Shown piece by piece: positions 44,645 through 55,701 of a DNA stretch of 64,000 nucleotides; position 1 is the first letter of the stretch, and every line of letters begins with the position of its first letter. The notes beneath the pieces were generated by a model, which saw nothing but the letters and a program-made list of their open reading frames with translations, had not been told where the DNA came from and did no database searches. This DNA comes from Castanea sativa (taxonomy: Eukaryota > Streptophyta > Magnoliopsida > Fagales > Fagaceae), in assembly GCF_040712315.1 (NCBI RefSeq), contig NC_134015.1, positions 51,623,464 to 51,687,463 on the forward strand, read 5' to 3'. Both the position numbers and the translations under genes were made by a program.

Positions 44645-45025
44645 AAAATTGTTGTGACTGCAAAGCCAAAGAGAGCATAACTACCGTCACCACCAACGAG
44701 AACTAACGACTAATATTTCTCTGGGTACCATTTTTTAAGGAAAATTGAAATTATGGATTATTTTTGTTGAATGGGTGAACAAGTTACAAACGAATGTGAA
44801 TGATTAGAGATTTTTATCTTTTTGTTTTTAGTAGACTTTTTGTTAAATAATTTGTTCACCTGTTGTTTGTTTGAGCTATTTTTGTTGTTATTTGTGCTAA
44901 TTTTTATTGATGTTATTTAAGCATTTATTTTTGTTTAAGGGGTTAAGGATTATATTTGGAGGGCCAAAATGATTTTTGGAGTAATGATATGTCCACAAAA
45001 TTTTTAAATAAATTTTATGTGAAAA
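40667..45025. other. Long noncoding stretch of copy B
   Basis: Matches 14624-19695 without the PIF-like element. It includes the tiny LINE-tail insertion (about 40850-40900), the empty PIF target at 42018-42020, the SINE-like segment at about 42586-42746, an expanded A-run plus (TA)n at 43781-43865 and an expanded G-run plus (GA)n at 44600-44643. No gene is supported. Confidence 0.6.
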
Positions 45026-45030
45026 GCTAT

Positions 45031-45781
45031 TGTGGGGGGCAAAAAGATCCTGATGGGAACGTGGGCCTTTTGGGCCGTGTTAAGGAAGGCCGACCTGATC
45101 CTGGGTTTAGAAATTGTTAGTACTATGGGTCGGCCCATACGCCGAGGATCCGAGGATCCAGCCGAGGGTGACCTTATCCTCGGATGAACATTGAAGAACT
45201 CGGGATTTCATAGTAAAGATTAGGGGATGACATGGTTAAGGCCAATGGTTAAAAGGGGTGAACCCTAGAACGCCCCAGAAGCACCGGTGTTGAAGAAATG
45301 TCAAAGATAAAGGCTGCTACCTCCACATTAAAAACCCTGCACCTACCACCCTGGCCGCATTTATGGGGAAGTGACACCTGAACAGTAGAAGAGAAACTTC
45401 TGGTTACTATTCAAAGGCACTGAGAAGGGAAATATCTAGGCTAAGGGGGAGGTGGGGCAACACGTGTACAAAGTGTTCAAAAGAGGAGTATTTAAGGAGA
45501 AACCTGGAATAGAAAAGAGGAGGACTTTTTGTAACCTAAAAAGAAAGAAAAGACTAAGAAAGGGATATAATATAAGAACAGCTCTCGGCTTACGTCCGAG
45601 GAGGCCAATTTACAATATTCCTTCTTGTTTCCAAGTATTCGAAATCCTTAGTTTTTCATTTAATCCCCACATACTTCTAACCTGGGTTTCAATCCCACAT
45701 TTTACAAATTCATATTGTTTAAGGCTCATTGGGCCTGGGCCCGTAACTGTTCTTGGGGCCAGGTGCAATTGTGCACTTACA
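45031..45781 (+). repeat. 5' LTR of Tat element
   Basis: 751 bp, TG...CA ends (TGTGGGG...CACTTACA). Promoter candidates are TATTTAAGG near 45489 and TATAATATAAG near 45566. It differs from the 3' LTR at about nine positions with no length change. A frame reading MGQHVYKVF in both LTRs is spurious. Confidence 0.95.
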
Positions 45782-45783
45782 AT

Positions 45784-45801
45784 TGGCGCCGTCTGTGGGA
45801 A
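45784..45801 (+). promoter_or_regulatory. Primer-binding site
   Basis: TGGCGCCGTCTGTGGGAA starts two bases after the LTR. The TGGCGCC start is shared by plant gypsy elements primed by tRNA-Asp or tRNA-Arg. I cannot decide which tRNA without a tRNA set. Confidence 0.85.
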
Positions 45802-45827
45802 TCTAGTCTAGAAGAGGTAGGGATATT

Positions 45828-46940
45828 ATGGCAGGCTTAGGCTCTCACCATGCAGAGTCACAAGGATCACAACCGGAAGATCATTTCCAACGTCTTGAAC
45901 ATCGTAGGGATCGTGAGGGAAGCGTCCATACAGAATACCCAGGGGCTAGCCATACTCATGGAGGGGGTAGCACTACCCATGATGAGGGTTCTAAATCCAT
46001 GCAGAGGGAAATCAATCGTTTAAAGAGGAAGTTACGCCGCGCGAAGCGTAAGGTTTCCCCGTCCTCGTCTAGTTCTTCCTCAGAGAAGGATAGGGGAGTT
46101 GTGTACAGTTCAAGGTCATGTTCCCCCACCAGCGCAACATCCTCCGGTGAGGAGGACGACCGGCCAACCCGCAGACGTACGAAGCTTCGTTCTAGGGGCT
46201 TAGGCAACGATACTATGAGTAGGGCGTTGCACCAACTCTCTAAATCTCCGTTTTCACGGAGGATTGAGAGGGGGAGGCTTCCCAGGAGGTTCACCCAGCC
46301 CACCTTTACCATCTATAATGGCCGGACTGATCCGGTGGAGCATATGAGTCACTTCAACCAAAGGATGGCAGTGCACTCTCACAACGAGACTTTGATGTGT
46401 AAAGTCTTCCCCTCCAGCTTGGGACCTGTGGCTATGAGATGGTTTAACGGTCTCAAATCGGGATCTGTAGGGTCATTTGGGGAGCTAACTAGGGCATTTG
46501 CTTCGCGGTTCATTACGTGTAGCAGAGTCCCTCGGCCATTGGACTCGTTGCTATCCATGGTCATGAAGGAAGGGGAGACACTGAAAGCATACTCCGACAG
46601 ATACTGGGAGATGTTTAATGAAATAGACGGCGACTTTGATGAGGTGGCGCTTAATACCTTTAAGGTGGGCCTCCCTACTGATCACGACCTGAGAAAGTCT
46701 TTGACGAAAAAGCCCGTCCGCAGTGTACGCCGTCTTATGGATCGTATTGATGAATATAAGAGGGTAGAGGAAGACCAGCAGCAGGGGAAAGGAAAGGAGA
46801 AGGTTATCCCGCAGGAGAGAAGGGATTTCAGGTCGGACAGATATCACAACAAGCCGAGGAGGGATTACTTCGGACAATCCGGCTCGGCAGCACCCCAGGC
46901 TGTAAATACTGTGTTCCGAGAACCAATGCATCGCTATTAG
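45828..46940 (+). CDS. gag (capsid) ORF of Tat element, C-terminally truncated
   Basis: This 370-codon ORF starts at the ATG 46 bases after the LTR. Residues ~70-90 contain a serine-rich stretch. The core from about residue 150 has the Retrotrans_gag pattern (IYNGRTDPVEHMSHFNQRM, then AMRWFNGLKSGSVGSFGELTRAF and EGETLKAYSDRYWEMFNEI). The protein would assemble the virus-like particle. The frame ends at TAG (46938-46940). Recognisable homology continues out of frame to about 47120, where a Cys/His zinc-knuckle-like segment is broken by shifts. The retained core is intact enough to be translated, but the nucleic-acid-binding tail is lost. Confidence 0.85.
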   Translation: MAGLGSHHAESQGSQPEDHFQRLEHRRDREGSVHTEYPGASHTHGGGSTTHDEGSKSMQREINRLKRKLRRAKRKVSPSSSSSSSEKDRGVVYSSRSCSPTSATSSGEEDDRPTRRRTKLRSRGLGNDTMSRALHQLSKSPFSRRIERGRLPRRFTQPTFTIYNGRTDPVEHMSHFNQRMAVHSHNETLMCKVFPSSLGPVAMRWFNGLKSGSVGSFGELTRAFASRFITCSRVPRPLDSLLSMVMKEGETLKAYSDRYWEMFNEIDGDFDEVALNTFKVGLPTDHDLRKSLTKKPVRSVRRLMDRIDEYKRVEEDQQQGKGKEKVIPQERRDFRSDRYHNKPRRDYFGQSGSAAPQAVNTVFREPMHRY

Positions 46941-47860
46941 AAAAAGTTCGTAAAGAGCCCTTCTTCGATGGCCGGCAAGATGGCAGGGACCCCGCTAGAA
47001 GAAATCAAAACCTTTTCCGTCGGCACCATCAGATGTGGGCCACACTACCGAGAACTGTCGGACCACGTGGAACCATCTAGAACACTCGTCGGTGAGGGAA
47101 AGTTAAAGCAGCACTTGTGTCGGCCCACCGGGCGGTGTCGGTCAAGTTGGTTCAAACAATCGGAGGAACAGTTCATCTCGGCCAGCCTTGGGAACAATTA
47201 ATGTTATCTTCGCCGCACTGTAGGACCGGCTCAGTCCCACTAGGGTTATGGCGGTTTCCCATCCGCAAGCCGAGGATGTGGGTAGCAGGCCGAAGAGATT
47301 AAAGAGCACTTTACCTGTCTTGGGTTTCTCCGAGGAGGATAAGGTAGGGACTATCCGGCCCCATGACGATGCTCTTGTGGTTACCCTCGAATAGGGAACT
47401 ATGATGTGAGAAGGGTGATGATAGATCGTGCAGCGGTGCGTATATCATGTACCCCGATCTTTTAAAGGGCTAAGATTGGAGTTGGAAGATTTAACCCCTT
47501 ATGACTCCCCACTTATAAGCTTCGAAGGAAGGGCCGTTATGCCGAAGGGACAGATCCGTTTACCCGTTCAATCCGGCACCGAAACGGTTGAGGTAGATTT
47601 CATTGTGGTTGACGCGTACTCTCCATATACAGCCATCCTCGCCAGGCCATGGTTGCACGCCTTGGGAGCCGTCTCCTCTACCTTACATGTTAAGGTGAAA
47701 TTCCTCTCGGGGAGCATGTCGAGGAAATCCTCGGCAGCCTGTGTAGTGGCTAGGCAATGCATATCGGCCGCGGTGCTTCGTCGCCGAAATTGAGTCATCA
47801 ACCTTGCCCATCCAGAGTCATAGCAATTAACAGCTCCAGGCACCTGGAGCGATGACAGGA
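46941..47860 (+). pseudogene. Aspartic protease region of Tat pol, broken
   Basis: The frame from 47428 to 47793 matches the C-terminal part of the retropepsin region (PYDSPLISFEGRAVMPKGQI; AILARPWLHALGAVSSTLH). The active-site Asp segment lies just before it, at about 47420-47440, but a small deletion puts it out of frame, and the domain stops at 47791-47793. No proteolytic activity is expected from this copy. Confidence 0.75.
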
Positions 47861-47876
47861 GACGAGGCTATTTGTG

Positions 47877-48920
47877 AGGAGTTAGAGAAGTTTGTAATAA
47901 CAGATGATCCCGAGAGGTTTTTCCAAGTTGGCATACTTTTGCCACACCAAGAGAAGATGGAGTTGTTGAAATTTCGAAAGATAATTTAGATGTTTTTGCG
48001 TGGGACCCCTATGAGGCTCCGTGCGTAGATCCGAACTTTATTTGTCATCGTTTAAACGTCAATCCCGCCATTGTTCCGAGGAGGCAGCCATCTCGGCGAT
48101 CTTCCCGAGAACATTCGAAGCCGTGAAGGAAGAGGTTCTTAAACTCAAAAGGGCGGGGGCTATCAAAGAGGTTTTCTACCCCGAATGGTTGGCTCATACC
48201 GTTGTTGTTAAGAAGAAGAACGGCAAGTGGAGAGTATGTGTGGACTTTACCGATCCGAACAAGGCCTGTCCTAAAGATTCGTTCCCAATGCCACGGATTG
48301 ATCAACCGGTAGATGCTACCGTTGGACATCCTCGATGAGTTTCTTGGACGCCTTCCGTGGTTACCACCAAATTCCCTTGGCGTTAGAGGATCGGAGAAGA
48401 CCGCTTTCATTACTCCAACCGGAACTATCATTATAAGGTCATGCCATTTGGATTAAAAAATGCCGGGGCTACTTATCAAAGAATGATGACCCGAATGTTT
48501 GAACAAAGAATCGGGGAAAACCATCGAAGTGTACGTGGATGATATGGTGGTGAAGAGTAAGACAAGACCTTCACACATGACGTATCCGGCCGACACCTTC
48601 CGGATGCTAAGGAGGTATAAATTGCGCCTTAACGCCTCCAAGTGTTCTTTTGGCGTGGGATCTGGGAAGTTCTTGGGATTTATAATTACTCATAGCGGCA
48701 TCGAGGTAAACACAGTGCAAGATAAGTCTATTCACAATATGCAGACGCCTAAGAACCCAAAAGAGATTCGTAAATTGATCGGAATGATTGCCGCGTTGAA
48801 TAGATTTATTTCTCGGTCGCCTGATCGGTGTCGTCCTTTCTTTCAGTTGTTGCACAAGTGGAAAGGGTTTCAATGGACCGAGGACCGCGAATTAGCTTTC
48901 CAACAAACTTAAGCAATATC
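47877..48920 (+). pseudogene. Reverse transcriptase region of Tat pol, frameshifted
   Basis: A linker (from EELEKFVITDDPERFF) leads into the RT. The fingers lie at 48120-48320 (RAGAIKEVFYPEWLAHTVVV; KWRVCVDFTDPNKACPKD), the palm at 48330-48500 in another frame (FLDAFRGYHQIPLA; FGLKNAGATYQRMM), and the catalytic YVDDM at 48532-48546, with thumb/connection to 48912. At least three shifts (about 48110, 48330, 48500) and a stop near 48910 break it. Catalytic residues themselves remain. Confidence 0.85.
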
Positions 48921-49860
48921 TTTCTCGGCCACCTATTTTATCTCGCCCTGAAGTGGACGAGGTTTTATTCGCTTATCTGGCCGTGGCTATTCACGCGGTG
49001 AGCTTAGTCTTTATAAGGAATGAAAGCGGGGTACAGAGACCGATCTACTACGTTAGTAAGTCCTTGAATGAGGCCGAGGTGCGCTATCTGCCCTTGGAAA
49101 AAGCACTTCTGGCTGTAGTCCACGCTACGCGCAAACTTCCTCATTATTTCCAATCTCATACTGTGGTTGTTTTGACCCAGTTGCCTCTTAAGGCTGTGTT
49201 GCGTAGTGCTGATTACTCTGGCAGGGTGGCAAAATGGGGAACCATTTTGGGAGCCTTTGATGTTAAATACAGGCCTCGCACATCGATAAAGGGACAGGTC
49301 CTTGCTGATTTGGTGGCAGAGTTTACTGAACCATTGTTAGAAGAAACTTCAAAAGAAGCACACATGGGTGAAAAATCAGTTGGTGTGATCACAGACGTAT
49401 CGCCCTCGGTTTGGAGAGTTTATGTGGATGGGGCTGCTAATCAAAAAGGGTCTGGTGTTGGACTTGTTCTAATGTCCCCTGAAGGAATTGTCTTCGAAAA
49501 ATCTTTGAGATTGGCCTTCTCGGCTACTAATAACGAGGCCGAGTATGAAGCAGTCTAGGTAGGCATGCAAATGGTACATAAGATGGGTGGCAAGGAAATC
49601 CACGTGTTCTCGGACTCTCGCTAGTGGTCGGCCAGGTCATGGGAACCATGGAGGCTAGAGACCCCTGCATGCGGGAATATTTGGCCTGTGTCAAACGCCG
49701 GCAGCCGAATTTGACTCCTTTGCCTTAGGTCACGTTTCTAGGAGTGGAAACACTCATGCAGATTCCTTGGCTACGTTGGCAACATCCTCGGCTCAAGGTT
49801 TACCAAGGGTTATCCTCGTTCAGATTTGGTAGAACCTTCTCTTGTAATCGCTAACGCACC
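48921..49860 (+). pseudogene. Dual RNase H region of Tat pol
   Basis: The frame 48953-49558 carries the retroviral-type RNase H with FAYLAVAIHAV where a catalytic Asp would be expected. This domain is often non-catalytic in Tat elements. A second, archaeal-type RNase H follows (WRVYVDGAANQKGSG, Asp at 49427-49429; NNEAEYEAV). A TAG at 49556-49558 cuts the second domain. Its remaining part (VFSDS at about 49604, later SRSGNTHADSLATLA) is present with further breaks. The second RNase H is diagnostic of the Tat clade. Confidence 0.85.
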
Positions 49861-51128
49861 TCGCATCCATCTAATAAGGCCTCGGTCCTAGTTGGATGGA
49901 TTCGATCATATCTTTTCTTAAAAATGACATTCTTCCCGAAGCCAAGGCCGAAGCGTAAAAGTTACGTCGAAAGGCGCCGCGTTTCCGGTTGTCCGAGGAC
50001 CACAAGCTATACAAACGATCCTTTTTAGGACCGTACTTGTTGTGTGTACACCCCGAATCAACGAAGCATTGTTGGAGGAATTGCATGAGGGAATTTGTGG
50101 GAGCCACACTCGGGGGAAGGTCCTTAGCCCATAGAGCCCCGACTCGGGTTATTGGTGGCCCAATATGCAGAGGGAGGCTCGTGACTATGCCGTAAAATGT
50201 GATCAATGTCGAGGTTCGCCCCTAATATCCACCAACCTGGAGGGGTTCTTAACCCTCTCTCCGGCCCTTGGCCTTTCGCACAATGGGGCTTGGACATTGT
50301 AGGGCCATTTCCGAGAGCTTGGCAACAAAAGATGGCTGCTCGTGGGAACGTACTACTTCACTAAATGGGTTGAAGCTGAGCCCTTAGCCAATATACGAGA
50401 TGTTGATTCCAAGAAATTTATATGGAAAAATATTGTCACTAGATTCGGAATACCACACACACTCATCTCTGATAATGGTGTCCAGTTCGATAGTAAGGCT
50501 TTTAGGAAGTATTGTGGTGACATGGGTATCATAAACAGATATTCCACCCCGCTTACCCTCAAGGAAATGGACAAGCCGAGGCGCTAACAAGGTCATAGTT
50601 AACGGGCTCAAGAAAGAGGTTGGACGATGCGAAAGGCAGATGGGTAGAAGAGCTCCCTCATGTCCTGTGGACATATCGGACCACACCGCGCAGGTCCACT
50701 GGAGAGACGCCATTCTCTATGACTTATGGAGCCGAGGCGGTGATACCGCTAGAATCTGGTTTTCCTACTTTAAAGACAAGTTCTTTTAGCCCAGAGAATA
50801 ACCAGGGACTTCTAAGAGAAAGATCTTGATTTACTTGAGGAACGGCGTGAGGCAGCTATGGTCCAATTGGCTTATTATCAGCGAAGCTAAAATGAGGATA
50901 TGATGCCCACGTGAAGCTAAGGCCACTTGCACCCTGGTGATCTTGTATTAAGGAAAGTTGTAGGCACTTCTAAGAACCCAGCATGGGGTAAGCTAGGACC
51001 TAACCGGGAAGGCCCCTATCGCATTGTTTCGGTGAGTGCATAGGGTCATATAGGCTAGCTGATCTAGACGAACGAATTGTTCCACGTCCATGGAATGTAA
51101 ATAATCTTAGAAGGTATTATTATTAATG
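49861..51128 (+). pseudogene. Integrase region of Tat pol, broken
   Basis: The HHCC zinc segment lies at about 50080-50215 (LHEGICGSH ... YWWPNM ... CDQC) with an in-frame TAG near 50133. The DDE core has Asp at 50292-50294 (LDIVGPF), Asp at 50471-50473 (ISDNG) and Glu at 50578-50580, in different frames because of shifts near 50340 and 50565. Then comes the GRWVEELPHVLWTYRTTPR region (50620-50829) and the C-terminal part ending PRPWNVNNLRRYYY at about 51128. No chromodomain is seen, as expected for Tat. Catalytic residues are conserved but the chain is interrupted. Confidence 0.85.
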
Positions 51129-51196
51129 AAATGAGCTTTTGTCAGTTTGTATTTCAAAGTTATGAGTAGCTCTGACGCTCGCAATTATCAATTTTA

Positions 51197-52090
51197 AGAA
51201 TCAAACAGAAACTTGGTTAAGTGCAGTCCTCGGACCACAAACCTTGTGGAAATTGATGTCTTATCATTTGTTAAACAGAACCTTAGTTATGCTGGGTTCT
51301 CGGACCTCCTACTTTGGGAAAATTAACATTTGAAGTTATTGTTCTAAAAAATCAAACAGAAACTTGGTTAAGTGCAGTCCTCGGACCACAAACCTTGTGG
51401 AAATTGATGTCTTATCATTTGTTAAACAGAACCTTAGTTATGCCGGGTCCTCGGACCTCCTACTTTGGGAAAATTAACATTTGAAGTTATTGTTCTAAAG
51501 AATCAAACAGAAACTTGGTTAAGTGCAGTCCTCAGACCACAAACCTTGTGGAAATTGATGTCTTATCATTTGTTAAACAGAACCTTAGTTATGCGGGTCC
51601 TCGGACCTCCTACTTTGGGAAAATTAACATTTGAAGTTATTGTTCTAAAGAATCAAACGTAAACTTGGTTAAGTGCAGTCCTCGGACCACAAACCTTGTG
51701 GAAATTGATGTCTTATCATTTGTTAAACGTAACCTTAGTTATGCCGGGTCCTCGGACCTCCTACTTTGGGAAAATTAACATTTGAAGTTATTGTTCTAAA
51801 AAATCAAACGAAACTTGGTTAAGTGCAGTCCTCGGACCACAAACCTTGTGGAAATTGATGTCTTATCATTTGTTAAACGAACCTTAGTTATGCCGGGTCC
51901 TCGGACCTCCTACTTTGGGAAAATTAACATTTGAAGTTATTGTTCTAAAGAATCAAACAGAAACTTGGTTAAGTGCAGTCCTCGGACCACAAACCTTGTG
52001 GAAATTGATGTCTTATCATTTGTTAAACAGAACCTTAGTTATGCCGGGTCCTCGGACCTCCTACTGTGGGAAAATTAACATTTACAAGCA
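51197..52090 (+). repeat. Six-copy ~150-bp dimeric tandem repeat after pol
   Basis: Unit starts (ACTTGGTTAAGTGCAGTCC) fall at 51211, 51362, 51513, 51663, 51813 and 51963, so spacing is 150-151 bp. Each unit is itself two diverged halves of about 75 bp: AAACAGAAACTTGGTTA...CCTCGGACCACAAACC and AAACAGAACCTTAGTTA...CTCGGACCTCCTAC. A degenerate continuation runs to about 52260. Tat elements commonly bear such arrays in this 3' untranslated region, and some genomic satellites are derived from them. Confidence 0.95.
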
Positions 52091-52303
52091 TAATTTTTAA
52101 GAATTAAACGAAAGATTGCTTAATATTTATCTTCGGACTACGACTTTGATTAAAGTTAACTTCTGATTGTGTCTGGATGTTAATACGTTACTGTTTATTA
52201 ACTCGGATCGTAAAGTTAACTTCTGATTGTGTAAGGAATGGTCCTCGGATCTTACATCTTACTAGAAACAGAGCTACGCATTACAAGGGTTTAATCGTTA
52301 TAT

Positions 52304-52345
52304 GAGGCCCTCTCTTCTTCTTATGAGGCCCTCTCTTCTTCTTAA
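52304..52345. repeat. 21-bp tandem duplication
   Basis: TATGAGGCCCTCTCTTCTTCT occurs twice in a row in the noncoding part between the tandem array and the antisense gene. Confidence 0.9.
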
Positions 52346-52639
52346 TCGAGGCATTGTTCAAATGAATTAACCATGTCACCTTGTATTAAATCTTTAATAA
52401 TATACGCATGATTATGTGGAAGTTATGATTGTGCAATCCTTGGAGTTAGATTTTTATACTCTGAGAAACTTTTGATATGACTTAATGGGAAACTTTTGTA
52501 ATAAGTACAAAAAGAATAAAGTAAAAACAGATACAATCCAAGTGAAAAGTAAACGAAATCGTTCTTCATTAATCAGTTGAGTATGCATTACAATATATAA
52601 TTCAAAAACAAAAAAAAAAATGGAAAAAGAGAAGCCCTA

Positions 52640-55195
52640 AGCTAAGTCCTAAGCTGTTGGAGGAGGATCTTGCTGAGAGGTACTAGTGCCCTCGGTCTTT
52701 CTCAACTCCAGCTCAAAAGGAGTCATAACCTCGCTTTCCTTTATCCGCCGTCTTTGTTGGAAGGACGTTGGGTTCCACCGTCCGGTTCAAGTCCTTCTCT
52801 CGCATCCACTCCTCCTTCCTTTTCTTTATTGGAACCGAAGGTTCCGTAGGATCAGGAATTTGCCGTGGGACCACCGAGGTAGAGCAGAGGAGTTGTCTCG
52901 GGATAGGAGTAGCAACAGGAGCCTCTTCAATCTCCTCGTATTTCTAGGGGAAGCCAAACATTCTCGACTTCCTCAAATCCGAAGATTGGGGAACTCCCGC
53001 TACGTTTAAAGCTTCCCCCATACTTTTTGACAGCATTCACGGCATAAAGCCGCGAACTCCTCCGTCACCGCTCCTCTCGTGGCCGCTACCCCTTCATCGA
53101 AACTTGCCTCGCTTGGCGCCTTGAAGAGAGAGTTGGAAGAAGCCGGCTTCTTCCTTCATCGAGCCGCTGCTTCTTCGTATCCGAGCACTCCCTTTGAGCT
53201 TGGGAGAGTTCTTCATCTCTTTCATGAAGGAGCTTGCGCCGTCCTTCTATCCGGGTCTTCATGGTCTTCAAGTTTGACTCGACCCCATTTTTCTCTCTCC
53301 TCGCATCAGCCACCTCCGAGGTCAACTTCTCATTCGCAAAGAAGGGCCGTGCCCAAGGACTTCTCAGTTTCCATCCTGATTTCGAGCTCAGTCCGGGCTA
53401 TTTTCTGAGTGTCTTCAATAAACTTCTCAGCTACGAAGACCTCCTGAATAGCCTGTAGTAAAGTATGATGGAGTTAGGAATAATAAGAAACAAACTTACC
53501 TATAAATATTATTAAAAGTGGAATCTCCCTAAAAAAGGAGAAAAACTTACCAACGCTAAGTCTCTTTTTAGTGAGAGGAATAGTTGTGGCTGGCCCATCT
53601 TTTCCAAGGTCTCCATGTCCTTGGGCAGCAGAAGAGGGCGTTCCAAGACCTCGGCCAGGTGGTGGGCATGGCCTTGTTGAACTGCCCTTATACTGGACTG
53701 GCAAGAGATGGGTGCGCCGTCCAGCCTTAGATCGGGGGACCAGGTGGTCGGTGCTCGGCGCACTTCAGCTTCGTCCCTGAATTCCCCGATTTCAACCGAA
53801 CGGGCTCTACCCTTGCCCTTGTCCAGCTTCTGCTGCTGGGCCGGTGGGAGTTGTTGGCGTGGTTTCTTGGGGTCTTTATTAATCGTCCCCTCATTATCCC
53901 CCTTCCTCTTCTTCTTGGGATCCTCGGCCGGCGCTTTGGCTCACCGGAGGAGGAGGAGGAGGTAAAGTTGGGGGAACTTGGGACGTCCCCGTTTTCTTTT
54001 TCTCTGCAACCTTAACAGCCCTATTGGTGAGGAGACCCTCCATTCTTCCCATGTCTTCTTCTAATTCGTCTTCGGGAAGGGCAACCACAAACCCTGCAAT
54101 TCCAGAGGCCTCGGTGGCTTCTTCCTCCTCGTCGGAAAGTACCACAAACTGGTTCCCGCGAGGTCTCTCGGTGTCTTCGAGATGGAATTGGTCTATCTCA
54201 TCGTCAAGTGTGTGTGAAGAAGACACCTGCTCTTCTGGAACGACGGTTGCTTGTGAGTGCACGGCGAGGGGGACTGCTGCTATCGGCCGGTTGTACAAAA
54301 TGGTGTTAGGAGCGTCCGGGAGGTCACGGTCGTCCAAAAAGTGGGGCCGGGCTACGTTTATCCTCTTTCGTCTTCTGGCCGCCCGCAATTATGGCGTTCT
54401 CTATCTCCCGGAAGTCTTTGGAAAGGGGGTGTACCCAAGAATAAGGTGAGCAGCCCGGAGTTGTAGGTCTTCACTAACGAACACCTCGGAGCGAAGTACC
54501 CGGCTTAGATCCGCGATGTTACAAAGGACTCGACGAGGACGCACGTGTTGCTTATCTCGCAAAAAAGACGTCAAAACAAACAAACTTGGTCGATTTACAT
54601 AGATGTTTAACAAATTTAAGTAAGTACGAATACGCATTTCTCGTGTGTGTGTTAGGAGAAGTTGTGTTGTGGGGAGATTAATCCTACGGCGTCGCACCCG
54701 GATCCCCCCACTCAACCGGGCAAGGAAGCCGTCGTGCCGCTCCCGTACACGATCAAGTAGTCGTCCTTCATGCCTTTGTTTGATTTGGGCAGACAGGAGA
54801 TTAGCCTAATGGTGCTGGACCGAGATTTAATGTAATAACCTACTTTAGAAAGTTTATGGGACTCATATAGGAACACGACATCGTGCCATGTGAGGTTTAA
54901 ACCCATCTGCTCGTTTAGAGCATCTACACTACCTAGAACTCTAAAAACGTTTGGGAGGCATTGATCGGGACACAACCGGTGGTTGCGAAGGTACTCCCTA
55001 GTTACAGGTTTCATTGGAAGGGTCATCCCACCCTCTAGAAAGGCTATCATAGGAATGATAACCTCTCCCTCTTTCCTAGAACCGGCCACGGCTGTTGCCG
55101 GCGCATTTTAGTCCTACATCGCTGGGAATACGGTATTTGGCCCTAAAGCCTTCCATCCCAGCGGCGGTATCAACTAGACACTTAAACTTACCCAT
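52640..55195 (-). pseudogene. Antisense gene of the Tat element (gypsy-type transposon domain)
   Basis: The start codon is at 55195 (MGKFKCLVD, parallel to MGRFAYLVD in the 11.0-kb copy). Exon 1 holds GEVIIPMIAFLEGGM and PDQCLPNVFRVLGSVDALN (Transposase_28-like), with a frameshift at about 55090. An intron runs from about 54697 to 54568 (ends TTTTTGCGAG). Exon 2 begins DKQHV, shifts near 54425, then continues as an acidic and proline-rich segment (54388-53894). A LLLPKDMETLEKM...FLSLKRDLAL exon (about 53640-53550) is followed by an intron and a charged coiled-coil-like part (53400-53080), then a Pro/Thr-rich end near 52640. Antisense ORFs in this place are known in several Tat elements. Their role is unproved; regulation of the element or a captured host gene are possibilities. 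Confidence 0.75.
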
Positions 55196-55701
55196 TGGAA
55201 AAGAACGAAAGGTTAAACTCTAAAGGGGAGAGTGTTTACGAAGACAGCCGAGGACTGTATCCGAGGAGAAAGGGTTAAGAATAGAGAGAGCAAGAACTTA
55301 CAAAGTTGAAGGTACAGATTTCCACGGTTTTCTGCTGGTAAAGGATGATTGTTGGTGTTTTGATGGGATTGATCCCTGAGGAATTAAATGAAGGCGCAGG
55401 TTCCCAAAGCGTCACGACGTGCGAAAAGGCGGCCTCGAAATTATATTTGTCCCGCCTAAAATTTCGTGGAGTAATGAGGGCCGTTGGATGCCCATCTCAC
55501 CGTTGAACGTGAGGGACAAAGTGTAACTGGCAGTATTAAATACGCGCGTTGTTCAAAATAAAACCGCCAAATGGCATCTTCTAGGACGCAAAACGATTTC
55601 CACACGTGCCATTACTCACAAAATGATTGGAGTAGGTTCTCGTCGGATCAAAACCCTATTTTTCTCCTCGGACGTTGAAAATTAGAGTTTTGAGGGGCTA
55701 T
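55196..55701. other. Spacer between antisense gene start and 3' LTR, with polypurine tract
   Basis: Contains the probable promoter and 5' UTR of the antisense gene (no TATA called). The polypurine tract TTTTGAGGGGCTA lies at about 55688-55701, directly before the 3' LTR, where plus-strand DNA synthesis starts. Confidence 0.6.

Noticed and set aside
45452..45811. 119-codon ORF starting in the 5' LTR
   Set aside because: The same frame is in the 3' LTR, and it spans promoter and primer site. No homology.
46956..47302. 77- and 61-codon ORFs between gag and protease
   Set aside because: Out-of-frame readings of the broken gag tail. The true homology runs in shifting frames.
51197..52090. Regular repeat array considered as CRISPR
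   Set aside because: Units of ~150 bp without unique spacers, inside a plant retrotransposon.
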